From assembly GCA_041675005.1 (NCBI GenBank), contig JBAYUQ010000014.1, forward strand, positions 1-64,000: a stretch of DNA of 64,000 bases. Direction: 5' to 3'. The stretch's first letter is position 1. Each line of letters begins with the position of its first letter. The stretch comes from PGYR01 sp041675005. GTDB taxonomy: Bacteria; Bacteroidota; Ignavibacteria; Kapaibacteriales; UBA2268. The notes under the pieces were generated by a model that saw nothing but the letters and a program-made list of their open reading frames with translations, did not search any database and was not told where the DNA came from. A program made the translations under genes and the position numbers. Below, piece by piece: positions 9,376-18,701 of this stretch.

Positions 9376-10716
9376 ATGGAAATAATTATTATTGGTGCAG
9401 GTGATATTGGATATCAATCTGCCCGTCGATTTTCGAAAGAAAAGCATAATATAGCACTCATCGAAAGTAACGAAGCACTTGCAAATTTTGCTTCTGACAC
9501 TCTAGACGCCTTTGTTATCACAGGGAATGGGTGCAGCACATCTGTACTAAAAGATGCGGGCGTAGAAAAAGCCGACGTGCTTGCCGCTCTGACCGATAAT
9601 GATGAAGTAAATATTCTTGCCTGTAAAATTGCAAAAAAATTTGGTGTAAAAACTACAATCGCTAGAATTAGGAATCCTGAATATTTATTAGAAGACCATA
9701 TTATAAGTAAAGAGGAATTTGGCGTTGACCATTTTTTACAGCCAGAAAAAGAAACTGCTGATACCATAATTAGATTAATTCGCCAATCAAATGCTACTGA
9801 TATAATCGAATTTGAAGGTGGAAAATTAAAATTCTTTGGGCTTAGATTAGATAGTAGCTCTTCTTTACTACATAAAAAATTAATGGATTTGAGCATAGAG
9901 CTTGATAATCCACCGCTAACTGTAACTGCAATCAAACGTGGGCAACACACAATAGTCCCCAAAGGTAGTGATATACTATTACCAGGTGACCAGATATATA
10001 TGGTTTGTGCACCATATTATCAAGAAACTGCTTTGGAATACCTCGGTAAATCAAAAAAACAAATTGAGAATATTCTGATAATAGGTGGTGGACTAACAGC
10101 TACTTTCGTAGCGATGGAGCTAGACGGCGAAATAAATATGAAAATAATAGAAAGTGACGAGAAAAAAGCCCTTGCTATTGCCGAGAAGCTAAATAAAGCA
10201 CTAGTTATACATGGTGATGGGTCAAATCTTGACTTATTAATGTCCGAAAATTTGGATTCAATGGATCAGTTCATTGCTATAACCGGTGACGACGAAACTA
10301 ATATAATCACAAGTATAGTAGCCCAACATATAGGTGTAAAAAGGACTGTGTCTCTTATCAAAAAGAGCGAATACCTCCCACTAACGCCTGCTCTTAATTT
10401 AGATGCGGTTGTGAGTAAACAACAGATAACTGTAAATGCAATAACTCGTCTAATAAAGGGTGATGGAATAGCTAAATTTGCAGAACTACCTGGGTTAGAT
10501 GCCGAAATCGTTGAATTTGTAGTTAGAGAAAAATCAAAAGTAACTCGCAAAGCAATTATGCACTTAAAAATTCCTAAAGGGGCAGTACTAGGAGCTATAT
10601 TGCGTAATGAAGAGCTGATAATCCCTAAAGGAAACACACAAATAGTAGCTGGAGACAAAGTAGTAGTATTCTCTTTGCCAGACTCATTCCCAAGTGTCGA
10701 ATCTCTTTTCGAGTAA
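9376..10716 (+). CDS. trkA: Trk potassium uptake regulatory NAD-binding subunit
   Basis: This 446-residue protein is built as two RCK units. A first Rossmann fold begins at residue 1 with the NAD-binding motif IIGAGDIG, and a second begins near 231 with IIGGGLTA. Each is followed by an RCK_C-type segment (around 140-220 and 365-446). TrkA is the cytoplasmic ring that gates TrkH channels in response to NAD(H) and nucleotides. The trkH gene starts seven bases after the trkA stop, so the genes are co-transcribed. Length and domain order match normal TrkA, and no residue loss is obvious. Confidence 0.93.
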   Translation: MEIIIIGAGDIGYQSARRFSKEKHNIALIESNEALANFASDTLDAFVITGNGCSTSVLKDAGVEKADVLAALTDNDEVNILACKIAKKFGVKTTIARIRNPEYLLEDHIISKEEFGVDHFLQPEKETADTIIRLIRQSNATDIIEFEGGKLKFFGLRLDSSSSLLHKKLMDLSIELDNPPLTVTAIKRGQHTIVPKGSDILLPGDQIYMVCAPYYQETALEYLGKSKKQIENILIIGGGLTATFVAMELDGEINMKIIESDEKKALAIAEKLNKALVIHGDGSNLDLLMSENLDSMDQFIAITGDDETNIITSIVAQHIGVKRTVSLIKKSEYLPLTPALNLDAVVSKQQITVNAITRLIKGDGIAKFAELPGLDAEIVEFVVREKSKVTRKAIMHLKIPKGAVLGAILRNEELIIPKGNTQIVAGDKVVVFSLPDSFPSVESLFE

Positions 10717-10722
10717 TATAAA

Positions 10723-12162
10723 ATGAATATAAAATTGGTTTTAAGAGTATTAGCATTCCTATCTATTTTTTTAGGAATTGGTATGCTTTTGCCTCTTCCC
10801 TTCTCTTATTATTATGGTTCGGGTGATGAAACTGCCCTTATGGAATCGGCAGCAGTTTGCTTTGCCTTAGGACTATTCGTATTTATACCCAAAGATATAA
10901 GCAAGGATTTCAAAACTAAAGATGGTTTTGCGATAGTTACTTTTGGATGGATAGTTATGGCACTGCTCGGTAGTTTGCCTTATCTTTTCTCTGGCTCTAT
11001 CCCAAACTTTACTAATGCTATATTTGAGACGATGTCTGGTTTTACAACTACTGGGTCAACTATACTAACAGATATAGAGGCATTGCCGAAGGGCATTCTC
11101 TTCTGGAGAAGTATAACTCACTGGCTTGGCGGTATGGGGATTATCGTATTAACAATAGCTATACTACCATTCTTAGGTATTGCTGGTATGCAGCTTTTCA
11201 AAGCGGAATCTTCGGGACCTTTCTCAGAAAAGCTAAAGCCCCGAATCACTCACACAGCAAAGCTACTTTGGACGGTTTATCTTGTATTGACAATCGCTGA
11301 AATATTATTATTAATGAGTGGTGGAATGAATTTTTATGATTCTATCAATCATTCTTTTGCTACACTAGCTACTGGTGGATTTTCTACTTATAATGCAAGT
11401 ATAGTCGGTCAGACAGCATATATACAGTATGTATTAATTGCATTCATGGTTTTGGCAGGGACTAACTTTTCGCTTCACTACTATTTTGTGAATGGTAATT
11501 GGAGAGTATATTTCAAAAGTCCTGAATTTCGTTTTTATTTCTTTTCTATACTGATAGCAAGTTTAATCATATTCTTTAATATATATACGCAATACAATGG
11601 AGCAATAGAAACAGCTTTTCGTGATTCATTGTTCCAAGTGGCCTCTTGTACTACTTGTACTGGCTTTGCTTCAGCGGATTATGAGCTATGGGGTACTTCT
11701 TCTCAAGTTATATTGTTACTGATGATGATGGGAGGTGGTATGGCTGGCTCCACAGCTGGGGGTATCAAAACCGTACGACTAATCCTTCTATTCAAATTCA
11801 CTTATAATCAATTTGTGAAAGTGCTGCATCCTCGTGCGGTAGTCCCACTTCGAATAGGCAATAGATATGTAGATGATAAAACAGTACTCGATGTACTCGG
11901 CTTCTTTATGTTATACATAATTATACTAGCTGCGTCCGTACTCTTGCTTACATTCTTCGGGTTGGATTTTGTCAGCTCAATCGGCGCAGTGGTTACTGCT
12001 ATGAGCGGCGTAGGCCCTGGGTTAAACTTAGTTGGCCCTATGGACAACTTCTCTTTCTTGCCCGACATATCGAAATGGTTACTTTCATTCCTTATGTTAG
12101 CTGGTAGATTAGAGCTATTAACAGTAATTATACTACTCTCCCCTAACTATTGGAAAAAATAA
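10723..12162 (+). CDS. trkH: Trk-type potassium transporter membrane subunit, copy 1 (Cys in third pore loop)
   Basis: This 479-residue membrane protein has about ten hydrophobic helices and the four pore-loop signatures of the TrkH/KtrB superfamily: TTTGST (108-113), ATGGFST (216-222), the third loop around 310-316, and VGPGLN (430-435). The third loop reads TTCTGFA, with C312 where the neighbouring paralogue and most TrkH proteins have Thr. It would conduct potassium across the inner membrane together with TrkA encoded just upstream. The reading frame is intact. The second copy follows after 120 bases with exactly the same length, indicating tandem duplication. Confidence 0.92.
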   Translation: MNIKLVLRVLAFLSIFLGIGMLLPLPFSYYYGSGDETALMESAAVCFALGLFVFIPKDISKDFKTKDGFAIVTFGWIVMALLGSLPYLFSGSIPNFTNAIFETMSGFTTTGSTILTDIEALPKGILFWRSITHWLGGMGIIVLTIAILPFLGIAGMQLFKAESSGPFSEKLKPRITHTAKLLWTVYLVLTIAEILLLMSGGMNFYDSINHSFATLATGGFSTYNASIVGQTAYIQYVLIAFMVLAGTNFSLHYYFVNGNWRVYFKSPEFRFYFFSILIASLIIFFNIYTQYNGAIETAFRDSLFQVASCTTCTGFASADYELWGTSSQVILLLMMMGGGMAGSTAGGIKTVRLILLFKFTYNQFVKVLHPRAVVPLRIGNRYVDDKTVLDVLGFFMLYIIILAASVLLLTFFGLDFVSSIGAVVTAMSGVGPGLNLVGPMDNFSFLPDISKWLLSFLMLAGRLELLTVIILLSPNYWKK

Positions 12163-12282
12163 ACAGCAGTTATGCTCACTTAACTAAGCTAAGATTATTA
12201 TATATATTTCGTATATTGCTCGATTATTATAGTACATTATTAACGCTTTAGTCGTGAAGTCCAAATTCAAAAACCAGATTAA

Positions 12283-13722
12283 ATGAATTATAAAATAGTA
12301 ATTAGAGTATTAGCATTTCTATCTATATTCCTTGGTTTAGGTATGTTATTACCTTTGCCTTTTTGCTATTATTATGGTTCAGGAGACGCACAAGCATTTC
12401 TAATTTCTGCTGCAATTTGTTTTAGTATCGGCATACTTGCATTTCTAAATAATGATAGAAAAACAGACCTAAAAACAAAAGATGGGTTTGCTATTGTTAC
12501 TTTCGGATGGATAATAATGGCATTGCTCGGCAGCTTACCATATATGCTATCGGGGGCAATACCTTCTTTCGCTGATGCCTTTTTCGAATCTATGTCTGGT
12601 TTCACAACAACCGGATCAACTATATTATCTGAAATCGAATCCCTCCCCCAAGGTATTTTGCTATGGCGGAGTATAACGCATTGGTTCGGGGGTATGGGGA
12701 TTATAGTATTAACTATTGCAATCCTACCTTTTCTTGGGATTGGTGGTATGTCTCTTTTCAAAGCGGAATCACCCGGGCCTATATCAGATAGATTAAAACC
12801 AAGAATTACCCAAACAGCAAAGCTACTTTGGGGAGTTTATGTATTGCTAACAGCCACTGAACTTGCATTACTTATGGTCGGCGGAATGGATTTTTTCCAT
12901 TCACTCAACCACGCTTTTGCAACTATGGCGACTGGTGGGTTTTCTACTAAAAATCTGAGCTTGGCTGGTGAAACACCTTACACCCAATACATAGTAATAA
13001 TATTTATGTTTATAGCAGGTACTAATTTCTCTCTCCATTATTACTGGATGCGTGGCGATTTCAAGAGTGTATTCAAAAGTACTGAATTCAGGGTCTATTT
13101 ATTCATTATTCTTTTTTCTTCGATAGTGATTTTTACAGATGTCTATCAGCTATATGCGGGTGCAGTAGAACCAGCCGTTCGTGATGTATTGTTTCACGTT
13201 GTAGCTGTAATGACTACAACTGGTTTTGCCACTTCTGACTTTGAGCTTTGGTCTAACTCATCACAGATTATGACTCTAGCACTAATGTTCGTGGGTGGTA
13301 TGGCTGGCTCCACTTCTGGTGGGATGAAAGTAATCAGGGTAATACTACTCATCAAATTTGCATACAATCAGTTCATAAAAGTACTACACCCCAAGGCAAT
13401 AGTGCCAATCAAGGTTGGAGACACACGAATAGATGATAAGGTAATACACGATGTACTTGGCTTCTTTGTTCTCTATATGTTCATATTGGGGGTTTCTATA
13501 TATTTGCTAATACTATTTGGGTTGGATTTGGAAACTTCCATTGGTTCAGCAGTTACCGCTATCAATAACATAGGCCCAGGTTTGAACCTCACTGGCCCTA
13601 CTGATAACTTCGGATTCTTACCTGATATATCTAAGTGGTTACTATCATTTTTGATGCTAGTAGGTAGATTGGAGGTGCTAACAGTAATTATTCTCTTAGC
13701 TCCTTCTTATTGGAAGAAGTAG
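12283..13722 (+). CDS. trkH: Trk-type potassium transporter membrane subunit, copy 2
   Basis: This is a full-length paralogue (479 residues) of the preceding gene, similar along its whole length, starting from near-identical N-termini (MN.K.V.RVLAFLSIFLG.GMLLPLPF). All four selectivity-filter loops are canonical: TTTGST, ATGGFST, TTTGFAT (311-317) and IGPGLN. The 120-base gap upstream shows no terminator or clear promoter, so it may be expressed with trkA-trkH1. Having two membrane subunits next to one TrkA suggests that both can use the same regulatory ring, perhaps with different ion affinity. That last point is inference. Confidence 0.92.
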   Translation: MNYKIVIRVLAFLSIFLGLGMLLPLPFCYYYGSGDAQAFLISAAICFSIGILAFLNNDRKTDLKTKDGFAIVTFGWIIMALLGSLPYMLSGAIPSFADAFFESMSGFTTTGSTILSEIESLPQGILLWRSITHWFGGMGIIVLTIAILPFLGIGGMSLFKAESPGPISDRLKPRITQTAKLLWGVYVLLTATELALLMVGGMDFFHSLNHAFATMATGGFSTKNLSLAGETPYTQYIVIIFMFIAGTNFSLHYYWMRGDFKSVFKSTEFRVYLFIILFSSIVIFTDVYQLYAGAVEPAVRDVLFHVVAVMTTTGFATSDFELWSNSSQIMTLALMFVGGMAGSTSGGMKVIRVILLIKFAYNQFIKVLHPKAIVPIKVGDTRIDDKVIHDVLGFFVLYMFILGVSIYLLILFGLDLETSIGSAVTAINNIGPGLNLTGPTDNFGFLPDISKWLLSFLMLVGRLEVLTVIILLAPSYWKK

Positions 13723-13728
13723 AGCTGA

Positions 13729-13941
13729 CTAATTATTTTTCGATACTACTATTTGTCTATTCTTTACCATCAATCTGTACATAGGATAGTAAGCAATAGA
13801 AATTCCGAGTATCAAATATAAGCTCTCTAATTTGATATAATCTATCCAATACATTGGTAACAGAACTAGTACTAAAGCTAGCGCACTATTTAGCAAATGC
13901 TTTGCAAAAATATAGGGTTTATTCTTTTTTAGGTTTTTCAT
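13729..13941 (-). CDS. Small two-helix membrane protein of unknown function
   Basis: A 70-residue frame on the minus strand converges on trkH2. It starts with a lysine-rich segment, has hydrophobic helices at about 16-31 and 37-55, and ends in a polar tail. No family is recognised. The coding case rests on the membrane-protein pattern and on its lying in a gap between genes. It shares a 199-base divergent upstream region, containing paired inverted repeats, with the TPR gene at 14141. Confidence 0.5.
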   Translation of the reverse strand: MKNLKKNKPYIFAKHLLNSALALVLVLLPMYWIDYIKLESLYLILGISIAYYPMYRLMVKNRQIVVSKNN

Positions 13942-13974
13942 TATTTTGCAATTTTATTTGCCGTTTCTAATCTC

Positions 13975-14050
13975 GTCATGTTAAATATATAGCATTTTCT
14001 TAACATGACAAAGGCCTCATGTTAAAATAATTCAATTTTCTTAACATTAG
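13975..14050. promoter_or_regulatory. Two tandem copies of a long inverted repeat (candidate operator pair)
   Basis: The first copy has perfect 10-base arms GTCATGTTAA (13975-13984) and TTAACATGAC (14000-14009) around a 15-base spacer. The second has arms TCATGTTAA (14017-14025) and TTAACATTA (14041-14049) with the same 15-base spacer. Both spacers end ATTTTC. The two centres are 41 bases apart, close to four helical turns. The pair lies 39 bases before the -7 element of the gene at 14141, so a dimeric regulator binding side by side is plausible. Confidence 0.55.
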
Positions 14051-14088
14051 GTTTCTAAATAAAATTCGAATTTCCATTGTAATTTTAT

Positions 14089-14096
14089 TATCTTTG
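14089..14096 (+). promoter_or_regulatory. -7 promoter element TATCTTTG for the TPR gene
   Basis: This is an exact match to TAnnTTTG, 44 bases before the ATG at 14141 and just downstream of the paired inverted repeats. No clear -33 TTG is seen at the usual distance, which would fit a promoter that needs an activator. Confidence 0.5.
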
Positions 14097-14140
14097 CTTA
14101 GTTAATACTTTCTCTACTTATTCATAAATACTGTTTTCAC

Positions 14141-15538
14141 ATGAAAAAAAATATACTTATTCTTTTTATAATAGTCTCATCACTAGCAAATGCAAACAAT
14201 AATGACTCTCTTTTTTCTCTTTGGGAAAACAAGAGTATGCCCGATTCTACACGAATAGTAGCACTAGCAAAATATATAACGTTCAATGTAATTAATACTA
14301 ATCCAGATTCTGCCAAATCATTGACTGACGAACTTTATATATATTCTGAAATGAAAAAGAATAATGTGGGTTTGAGTGAGGCCTATAACAATTATGCTAT
14401 ACTTAGTTCATACGACGGCGATTACAAAAAAGCATTGAATTATTTGAGTAAGGGCTTAGTGATAAATGAAAAAATAAAAAATAAGGGCAGGATAGCCAAT
14501 TCGCTTATAAATATGGCTTCTATGTACAATTATCTTGGTGAGTATGACAAAGCATTGGAAACTCATAAACGTTGTTTGGTAATTCAAAAAGAGCTGGATG
14601 ATAAGCGAGGACTTATTCAGACATATAATAATATGGGAATAACCTATGATTACATGGGTAATAACAAGAAAGCAATTGAATACTACGAACTAACTATAAA
14701 GCTTTCGGAAAAAATTGGCTATCTGGAAGGGATTGTAAATGGACATTTGAATATATCTCTTATATATTATGATTTAGGTGAAATGGAAAAATCTTTTATA
14801 GAAATCAATAAATCCCTAGAAATAGCAAAAACACTAAAAGATAAATTTCTATTAGCGAGTACTTACGCTAATGTAGGTTATATAAAAGCTGGGATGAAGA
14901 ATTACGATGAGGCATTAGAGAATTACAATATTGCCTTGAAGATTCACATAGAACTGAATGACGATAGAGGTATAGCTAATGTGATGTTTCTATTAGGTGA
15001 GCTCACGAAAACTCAAGGTGACTATAAACAAGCAATATGGTATTTTGAGGAGAGTCTGAAATCCTATCAGGATATAGAGCAGAGCTATGATATATCTGCA
15101 TGCTATATGAATATAGGTAAATGCCATTTAGGATTGAATGAAATATCAAAAGCAATCACAAATTGTGAAAAAGGGTATAATATTTCTAACAAAATAGGTG
15201 CTATCGAAATTGAGAAAGACGCTTGCGATTGCTTATATGAATCATACAAAGCGAAGGGAAGTAATAAAAAAGCAATGGAGTATTTGGAAAGATCTAAGGT
15301 GCTAGTTGATAGTATAAATAATAATGAAACTTCCGAAAAACTAACCCAATTAGAATACGAAAATAAAATACTCGCTGATAGTTTGGCTAAAGAAAATGAG
15401 AAAATTGAAATCGAACTAAAAGAAAGCAATAGCATACAGTATTTGCTATTCATAGCTAGTGGTTTGCTTGTATTGCTATTAGTCGGAGGTTATTTATTAA
15501 AAAGAAAGAGGTCTAATAATTCTATAACAAAAAATTAG
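14141..15538 (+). CDS. TPR-repeat membrane protein (cyclase-less relative of the neighbouring TPR-cyclase)
   Basis: This 465-residue protein has a signal peptide (1 to about 18), a series of 34-40-residue tetratricopeptide repeats from about 60 to 390 (motifs such as NNMGITYDYMGNNKKAIEYY), a coiled-coil stretch, one transmembrane helix near 434-452 and a short basic tail. The overall layout, including the paired phrase SLW..KSM.DS.RI near the start and ADSL before the coil, mirrors the next gene, but the protein stops right after the helix where the neighbour continues into a cyclase. It may be a periplasmic sensor that partners with the cyclase, or the product of a duplication that lost the output domain. 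The gap to the next gene is 61 bases. Confidence 0.75.
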   Translation: MKKNILILFIIVSSLANANNNDSLFSLWENKSMPDSTRIVALAKYITFNVINTNPDSAKSLTDELYIYSEMKKNNVGLSEAYNNYAILSSYDGDYKKALNYLSKGLVINEKIKNKGRIANSLINMASMYNYLGEYDKALETHKRCLVIQKELDDKRGLIQTYNNMGITYDYMGNNKKAIEYYELTIKLSEKIGYLEGIVNGHLNISLIYYDLGEMEKSFIEINKSLEIAKTLKDKFLLASTYANVGYIKAGMKNYDEALENYNIALKIHIELNDDRGIANVMFLLGELTKTQGDYKQAIWYFEESLKSYQDIEQSYDISACYMNIGKCHLGLNEISKAITNCEKGYNISNKIGAIEIEKDACDCLYESYKAKGSNKKAMEYLERSKVLVDSINNNETSEKLTQLEYENKILADSLAKENEKIEIELKESNSIQYLLFIASGLLVLLLVGGYLLKRKRSNNSITKN

Positions 15539-15599
15539 TAAAAAAACCGTTGAATTAAAATTTTTAGTATATTGATAATCAACTTACTTACAATTTTCT

Positions 15600-17804
15600 A
15601 TGAAAATACTATTAATTCTTTTATGTTTATCATTTTCAATTAACCACAGCGTATTTGCGGCAGGAGATTCTTTGCTCGCAAAATGGCACAACAAATCTTT
15701 GAGTGACTCGGCGCGAATATCGGCTTACGATAAGTATATTTTTGATCAGCATATAAATAAAAACTCCGATTCAGTTGAATTCCACCTCGAACAACTCCTA
15801 AATTTCAGCAAAGCAAAAAATTCATATCTCGGTTTGTCCAGTAGTTCAAATATAAGAGGGGTACTAGAGCTCAAATCAGGTAACTATGATAAAGCTATTG
15901 AATATTTCGAAGTAGGTCTAAGAATTGGTGATGAAAATAAAAGTAATTCAATTAGAGCTTCATCTCTATCTTTCATTGCAATAGCAAATTACTACAAAGG
16001 AAATTTTGAAATAGCCCTAACTGATCTAAAGAGTGTTATAATATTATACAAAGAACTTCAAAAGAAAGAGCCGAAATACATTGTAAGGTTAGCATCTATT
16101 TATGTTAATATCGGATCAGTATATAAAGAGTTAGCTAACTATAAAAAAGCACTTGAGAATTACCAAGGTGCTTTAAAAATTTATGTCAATTTAGATGAAA
16201 AAGAACAAATTTCTGCCGTATATAATAATCTTGGCCTTATCTATAAAGAGAAAGGTGAGTATGTTAATGCATTGGAATACTTTGATAAGAGTATAAATAT
16301 AAAATCTCTACTAGACAATTGGCAAGAAAAGGCATCTACATTTCATAATATTGGGTTGATATATATGGAGTTGAATGAGCTTGATAAAGCATTAGAATTT
16401 ATAAATAAGAGTATTAAAATTGAAAAAGAGAAGAAGAACATACGAGGTCTTGCAAATTCGTATGTAGTGATTGGTGATATACTAATGGAGAAAAATAAAT
16501 ATAATGAGGCACTAGAATACCTTGAAAATTCATTAGAAATAAACCAAAAAATTGGAGATAAAAGTGGGATCGCATTTTCGTTGATGTCTATAGGCAAACT
16601 TTATAGTAAGCAAAATGACTTCAAAAAAGCAGAAAGTTACTTTGAAAGAAGTTTAAACTACTTCGAAGAGATTGGTGAACTCAAAGGAATCTCAAACGTC
16701 TTAAGTTTTTTAGGATTATTAGAATTCAAAAAAGGTGATTTGAAATCAGCCCTTGCCAACTGTAAACGTTCAGAATCAATTGCAATGAAATCGGAGGATA
16801 TTGTATCAAAGAAACAATCCTGCGAATGCTTGTATCAAGTTTATAAAAAGACATCACAACCAATTAAGGCACTTCAGTATTATGAAAGAATGATAGGTTA
16901 TTCTAAAAAGATGAGTACGAGAGAAGCTTCAAAGGAACTCCAAAGAATTGAGTTTCAAAAGGCCAAATTAGCCGATAGTCTAAGACAAGAAAAGATGAGA
17001 ATGACCACTAAACTGAAGTATGAGAATAGAATAGCAGAAGAGAATCAAGAAAGAAATATTGCCCTGGCTTTTGGTTTGATTCTAGTACTTGTAGCTGGTG
17101 GGCTATTTAGTCGTAATAGGTACATACGTAAAACTAAAGACGTAATTTCACTCGAAAAAGACCGCTCACAGAATTTACTCCTCAATATACTGCCCGCTGA
17201 GATAGCCAGAGAATTAATGGAGAAAGGAAAATCTGCGGCAAGGGACTTTGAGAATGTAACAATTATGTTCACTGACTTCAAAGAATTCACACAAGCGTCA
17301 GAAAAGCTAACAGCTCACGAGTTGGTAGAAGAAATAAACTATTGCTTCGAGAAATTCGATGGTATTTGTGAAAAGTACAGAATAGAAAAAATCAAAACAA
17401 TTGGGGACTCATATATGGCAGCTGGTGGCTTACCAGTTCCTTATAAGTCATCAACAAAAAACACAGTACTTGCTGGTATAGAAATGCAGGAATTTATAAT
17501 CAAAAGGGCTGAGAATCGACAAAAAGAAAATCAGATTTGTTTCGAGATGAGAATAGGTATTCACTCTGGTCCTGTTGTAGCAGGAATAGTCGGTGTTAAA
17601 AAATTCCAGTATGATATATGGGGTGACACTGTGAACACAGCTTCGCGGATGGAAAGCGCAGGAGAAGTGCATAGAATTAACATCGGTCATAGCACTTATA
17701 ATATCCTCAAAGACGACCCTGACTTTGTTTTCGAACATAGAGGTAAAATCAACGCCAAAGGAAAAGGCGAAGTCGATATGTATTTTGTGGAATTAAAGAA
17801 GTAA
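15600..17804 (+). CDS. TPR-sensor class III adenylate cyclase
   Basis: This 734-residue protein has a signal peptide (1-21), at least eight TPR units (about 60-440), a coiled coil, one transmembrane helix (about 479-497), a short linker and a cytoplasmic class III cyclase domain (about 540-734). Catalytic residues are all present: metal-binding D559 in FTDF and D603 in IGDS, adenine-selecting K599 and D672 (YDIWG), and the Asn/Arg pair in NTASRM. The K/D pair predicts ATP, not GTP, so the product should be cAMP. The periplasmic TPR part probably senses a protein or ligand. The final codons (17763-17795) are duplicated exactly at 18101-18133, beyond a repeat element. Confidence 0.88.
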   Translation: MKILLILLCLSFSINHSVFAAGDSLLAKWHNKSLSDSARISAYDKYIFDQHINKNSDSVEFHLEQLLNFSKAKNSYLGLSSSSNIRGVLELKSGNYDKAIEYFEVGLRIGDENKSNSIRASSLSFIAIANYYKGNFEIALTDLKSVIILYKELQKKEPKYIVRLASIYVNIGSVYKELANYKKALENYQGALKIYVNLDEKEQISAVYNNLGLIYKEKGEYVNALEYFDKSINIKSLLDNWQEKASTFHNIGLIYMELNELDKALEFINKSIKIEKEKKNIRGLANSYVVIGDILMEKNKYNEALEYLENSLEINQKIGDKSGIAFSLMSIGKLYSKQNDFKKAESYFERSLNYFEEIGELKGISNVLSFLGLLEFKKGDLKSALANCKRSESIAMKSEDIVSKKQSCECLYQVYKKTSQPIKALQYYERMIGYSKKMSTREASKELQRIEFQKAKLADSLRQEKMRMTTKLKYENRIAEENQERNIALAFGLILVLVAGGLFSRNRYIRKTKDVISLEKDRSQNLLLNILPAEIARELMEKGKSAARDFENVTIMFTDFKEFTQASEKLTAHELVEEINYCFEKFDGICEKYRIEKIKTIGDSYMAAGGLPVPYKSSTKNTVLAGIEMQEFIIKRAENRQKENQICFEMRIGIHSGPVVAGIVGVKKFQYDIWGDTVNTASRMESAGEVHRINIGHSTYNILKDDPDFVFEHRGKINAKGKGEVDMYFVELKK

Positions 17805-17887
17805 TCTATACTTGCTAAATACAAATTTAAAGTCTTCTAGTATATAATAAATCAAACAGTTTTGATTGCATGTGCTGTAATCAGGGA

Positions 17888-18095
17888 GAAATTCCCCTCT
17901 TTAAGCAACGCGAAAGAGGGGTGGATCACGCCAAAGGCGTGAGACGGAGTGTTCAAAAATGTAGAACGACCTTAAAGAGAAAAAAAGTATAAAATTAGTC
18001 TGAAGAATCAGATAATAACAAATTTTGTTGATATGTAAATACCCCGTCAGACACACTGCGTGTGTCTGCCACCCCTTTTAAAAAAGGGGAATTTC
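17888..18095. repeat. MITE-like repeat element, copy A
   Basis: This is a 208-base element with perfect 11-base inverted ends (GAAATTCCCCT and AGGGGAATTTC). Inside each end is a second inverted block: GAGGGGTGG and GACGGGGTGTT on the left, TACCCCGTC and CTGCCACCCC on the right. The central 100 bases are AT-rich, noncoding and well conserved with copies B, C and D. It lies 83 bases after the TPR-cyclase stop and is followed by a copy of the cyclase gene's last codons. No transposase is encoded. Confidence 0.75.
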
Positions 18096-18100
18096 ATTAT

Positions 18101-18154
18101 AAAGGCGAAGTCGATATGTATTTTGTGGAATTACAAAAACACAAAACTTATTAA
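18101..18154 (+). pseudogene. Duplicated cyclase C-terminal tail after repeat A
   Basis: Eighteen codons ending in TAA encode a GEVDMYFVEL-type cyclase C-terminus. The first 33 bases are identical to 17763-17795 in the intact cyclase gene. There is no start codon or upstream coding sequence, so this is an orphan gene end left by duplication or deletion around the repeat. Confidence 0.7.
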
Positions 18155-18179
18155 TTGATCTAAACCGATTTGCTATTGA

Positions 18180-18464
18180 TTAAGCGAATTCTATTCTTTC
18201 AATTGTAGTTTCGAATTTCTTGTTGTTAGGATAATGCAATTTACCTGCAATGTCAGCAGTTGGTCTGTTCGGCTTATTATATAACTTAAATTTTGAATCA
18301 GAATAAGCGAATTTAAAAATCACATCTCTTATTTCATCTTGTTCTGTTAAGTTTAGGTTCAACTCTTTTCTAACCCTATCAGAGATATTCTCTAGTAAAT
18401 CACTTCCGATAACTGACATTACTTTTTGTAGTTGCTTAATTATTAGTTCTTTATCTATTGACAT
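18180..18464 (-). CDS. Small hypothetical protein
   Basis: The frame is open from 18551, but the ATG at 18464 begins a natural helical start (MSIDKELIIKQLQKVM) and gives 94 residues, so it is preferred. The N-terminal half looks like a helical bundle and the C-terminal half like short strands with KLHYPNNKK. There is no signal peptide or membrane helix, and no family is recognised. It is isolated between two copies of the repeat element, on the strand opposite to the cyclases, and may have arrived with them. Confidence 0.4.
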   Translation of the reverse strand: MSIDKELIIKQLQKVMSVIGSDLLENISDRVRKELNLNLTEQDEIRDVIFKFAYSDSKFKLYNKPNRPTADIAGKLHYPNNKKFETTIERIEFA

Positions 18465-18673
18465 TATGTATTCCTTTATACTTGTTATAAAAGCATAAAC
18501 GAAACCATTCCGTCTTGCAACTAAAAGCGAACTTTCAGCATAATTCGACAACGGTTATCTAGTCTTTTAATTGCTTAAAATAAAATGGCTTCCGCTAATG
18601 AGGGTCGGATTTGAAGATTATAATGATTTCCTGATGTCACTAAATATTACTCAGATGGAAAGTACAGCCAAAT

Positions 18674-18690
18674 TTGACATCTATTTTGTA
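18674..18690 (+). pseudogene. Short cyclase-tail fragment before repeat B
   Basis: The 17 bases TTGACATCTATTTTGTA encode the DIYFV core of a cyclase C-terminus and recur exactly at 18938-18954, on the other side of repeat B. The surrounding frame (18571-18846) runs straight into the repeat and is not considered a gene. Confidence 0.4.
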
Positions 18691-18701
18691 GTTATCAGCG
18701 A

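Noticed and set aside
9414..10658. Long minus-strand open frames inside trkA
   Set aside because: They are shadows of a clear TrkA gene; serine-rich and without any domain pattern.
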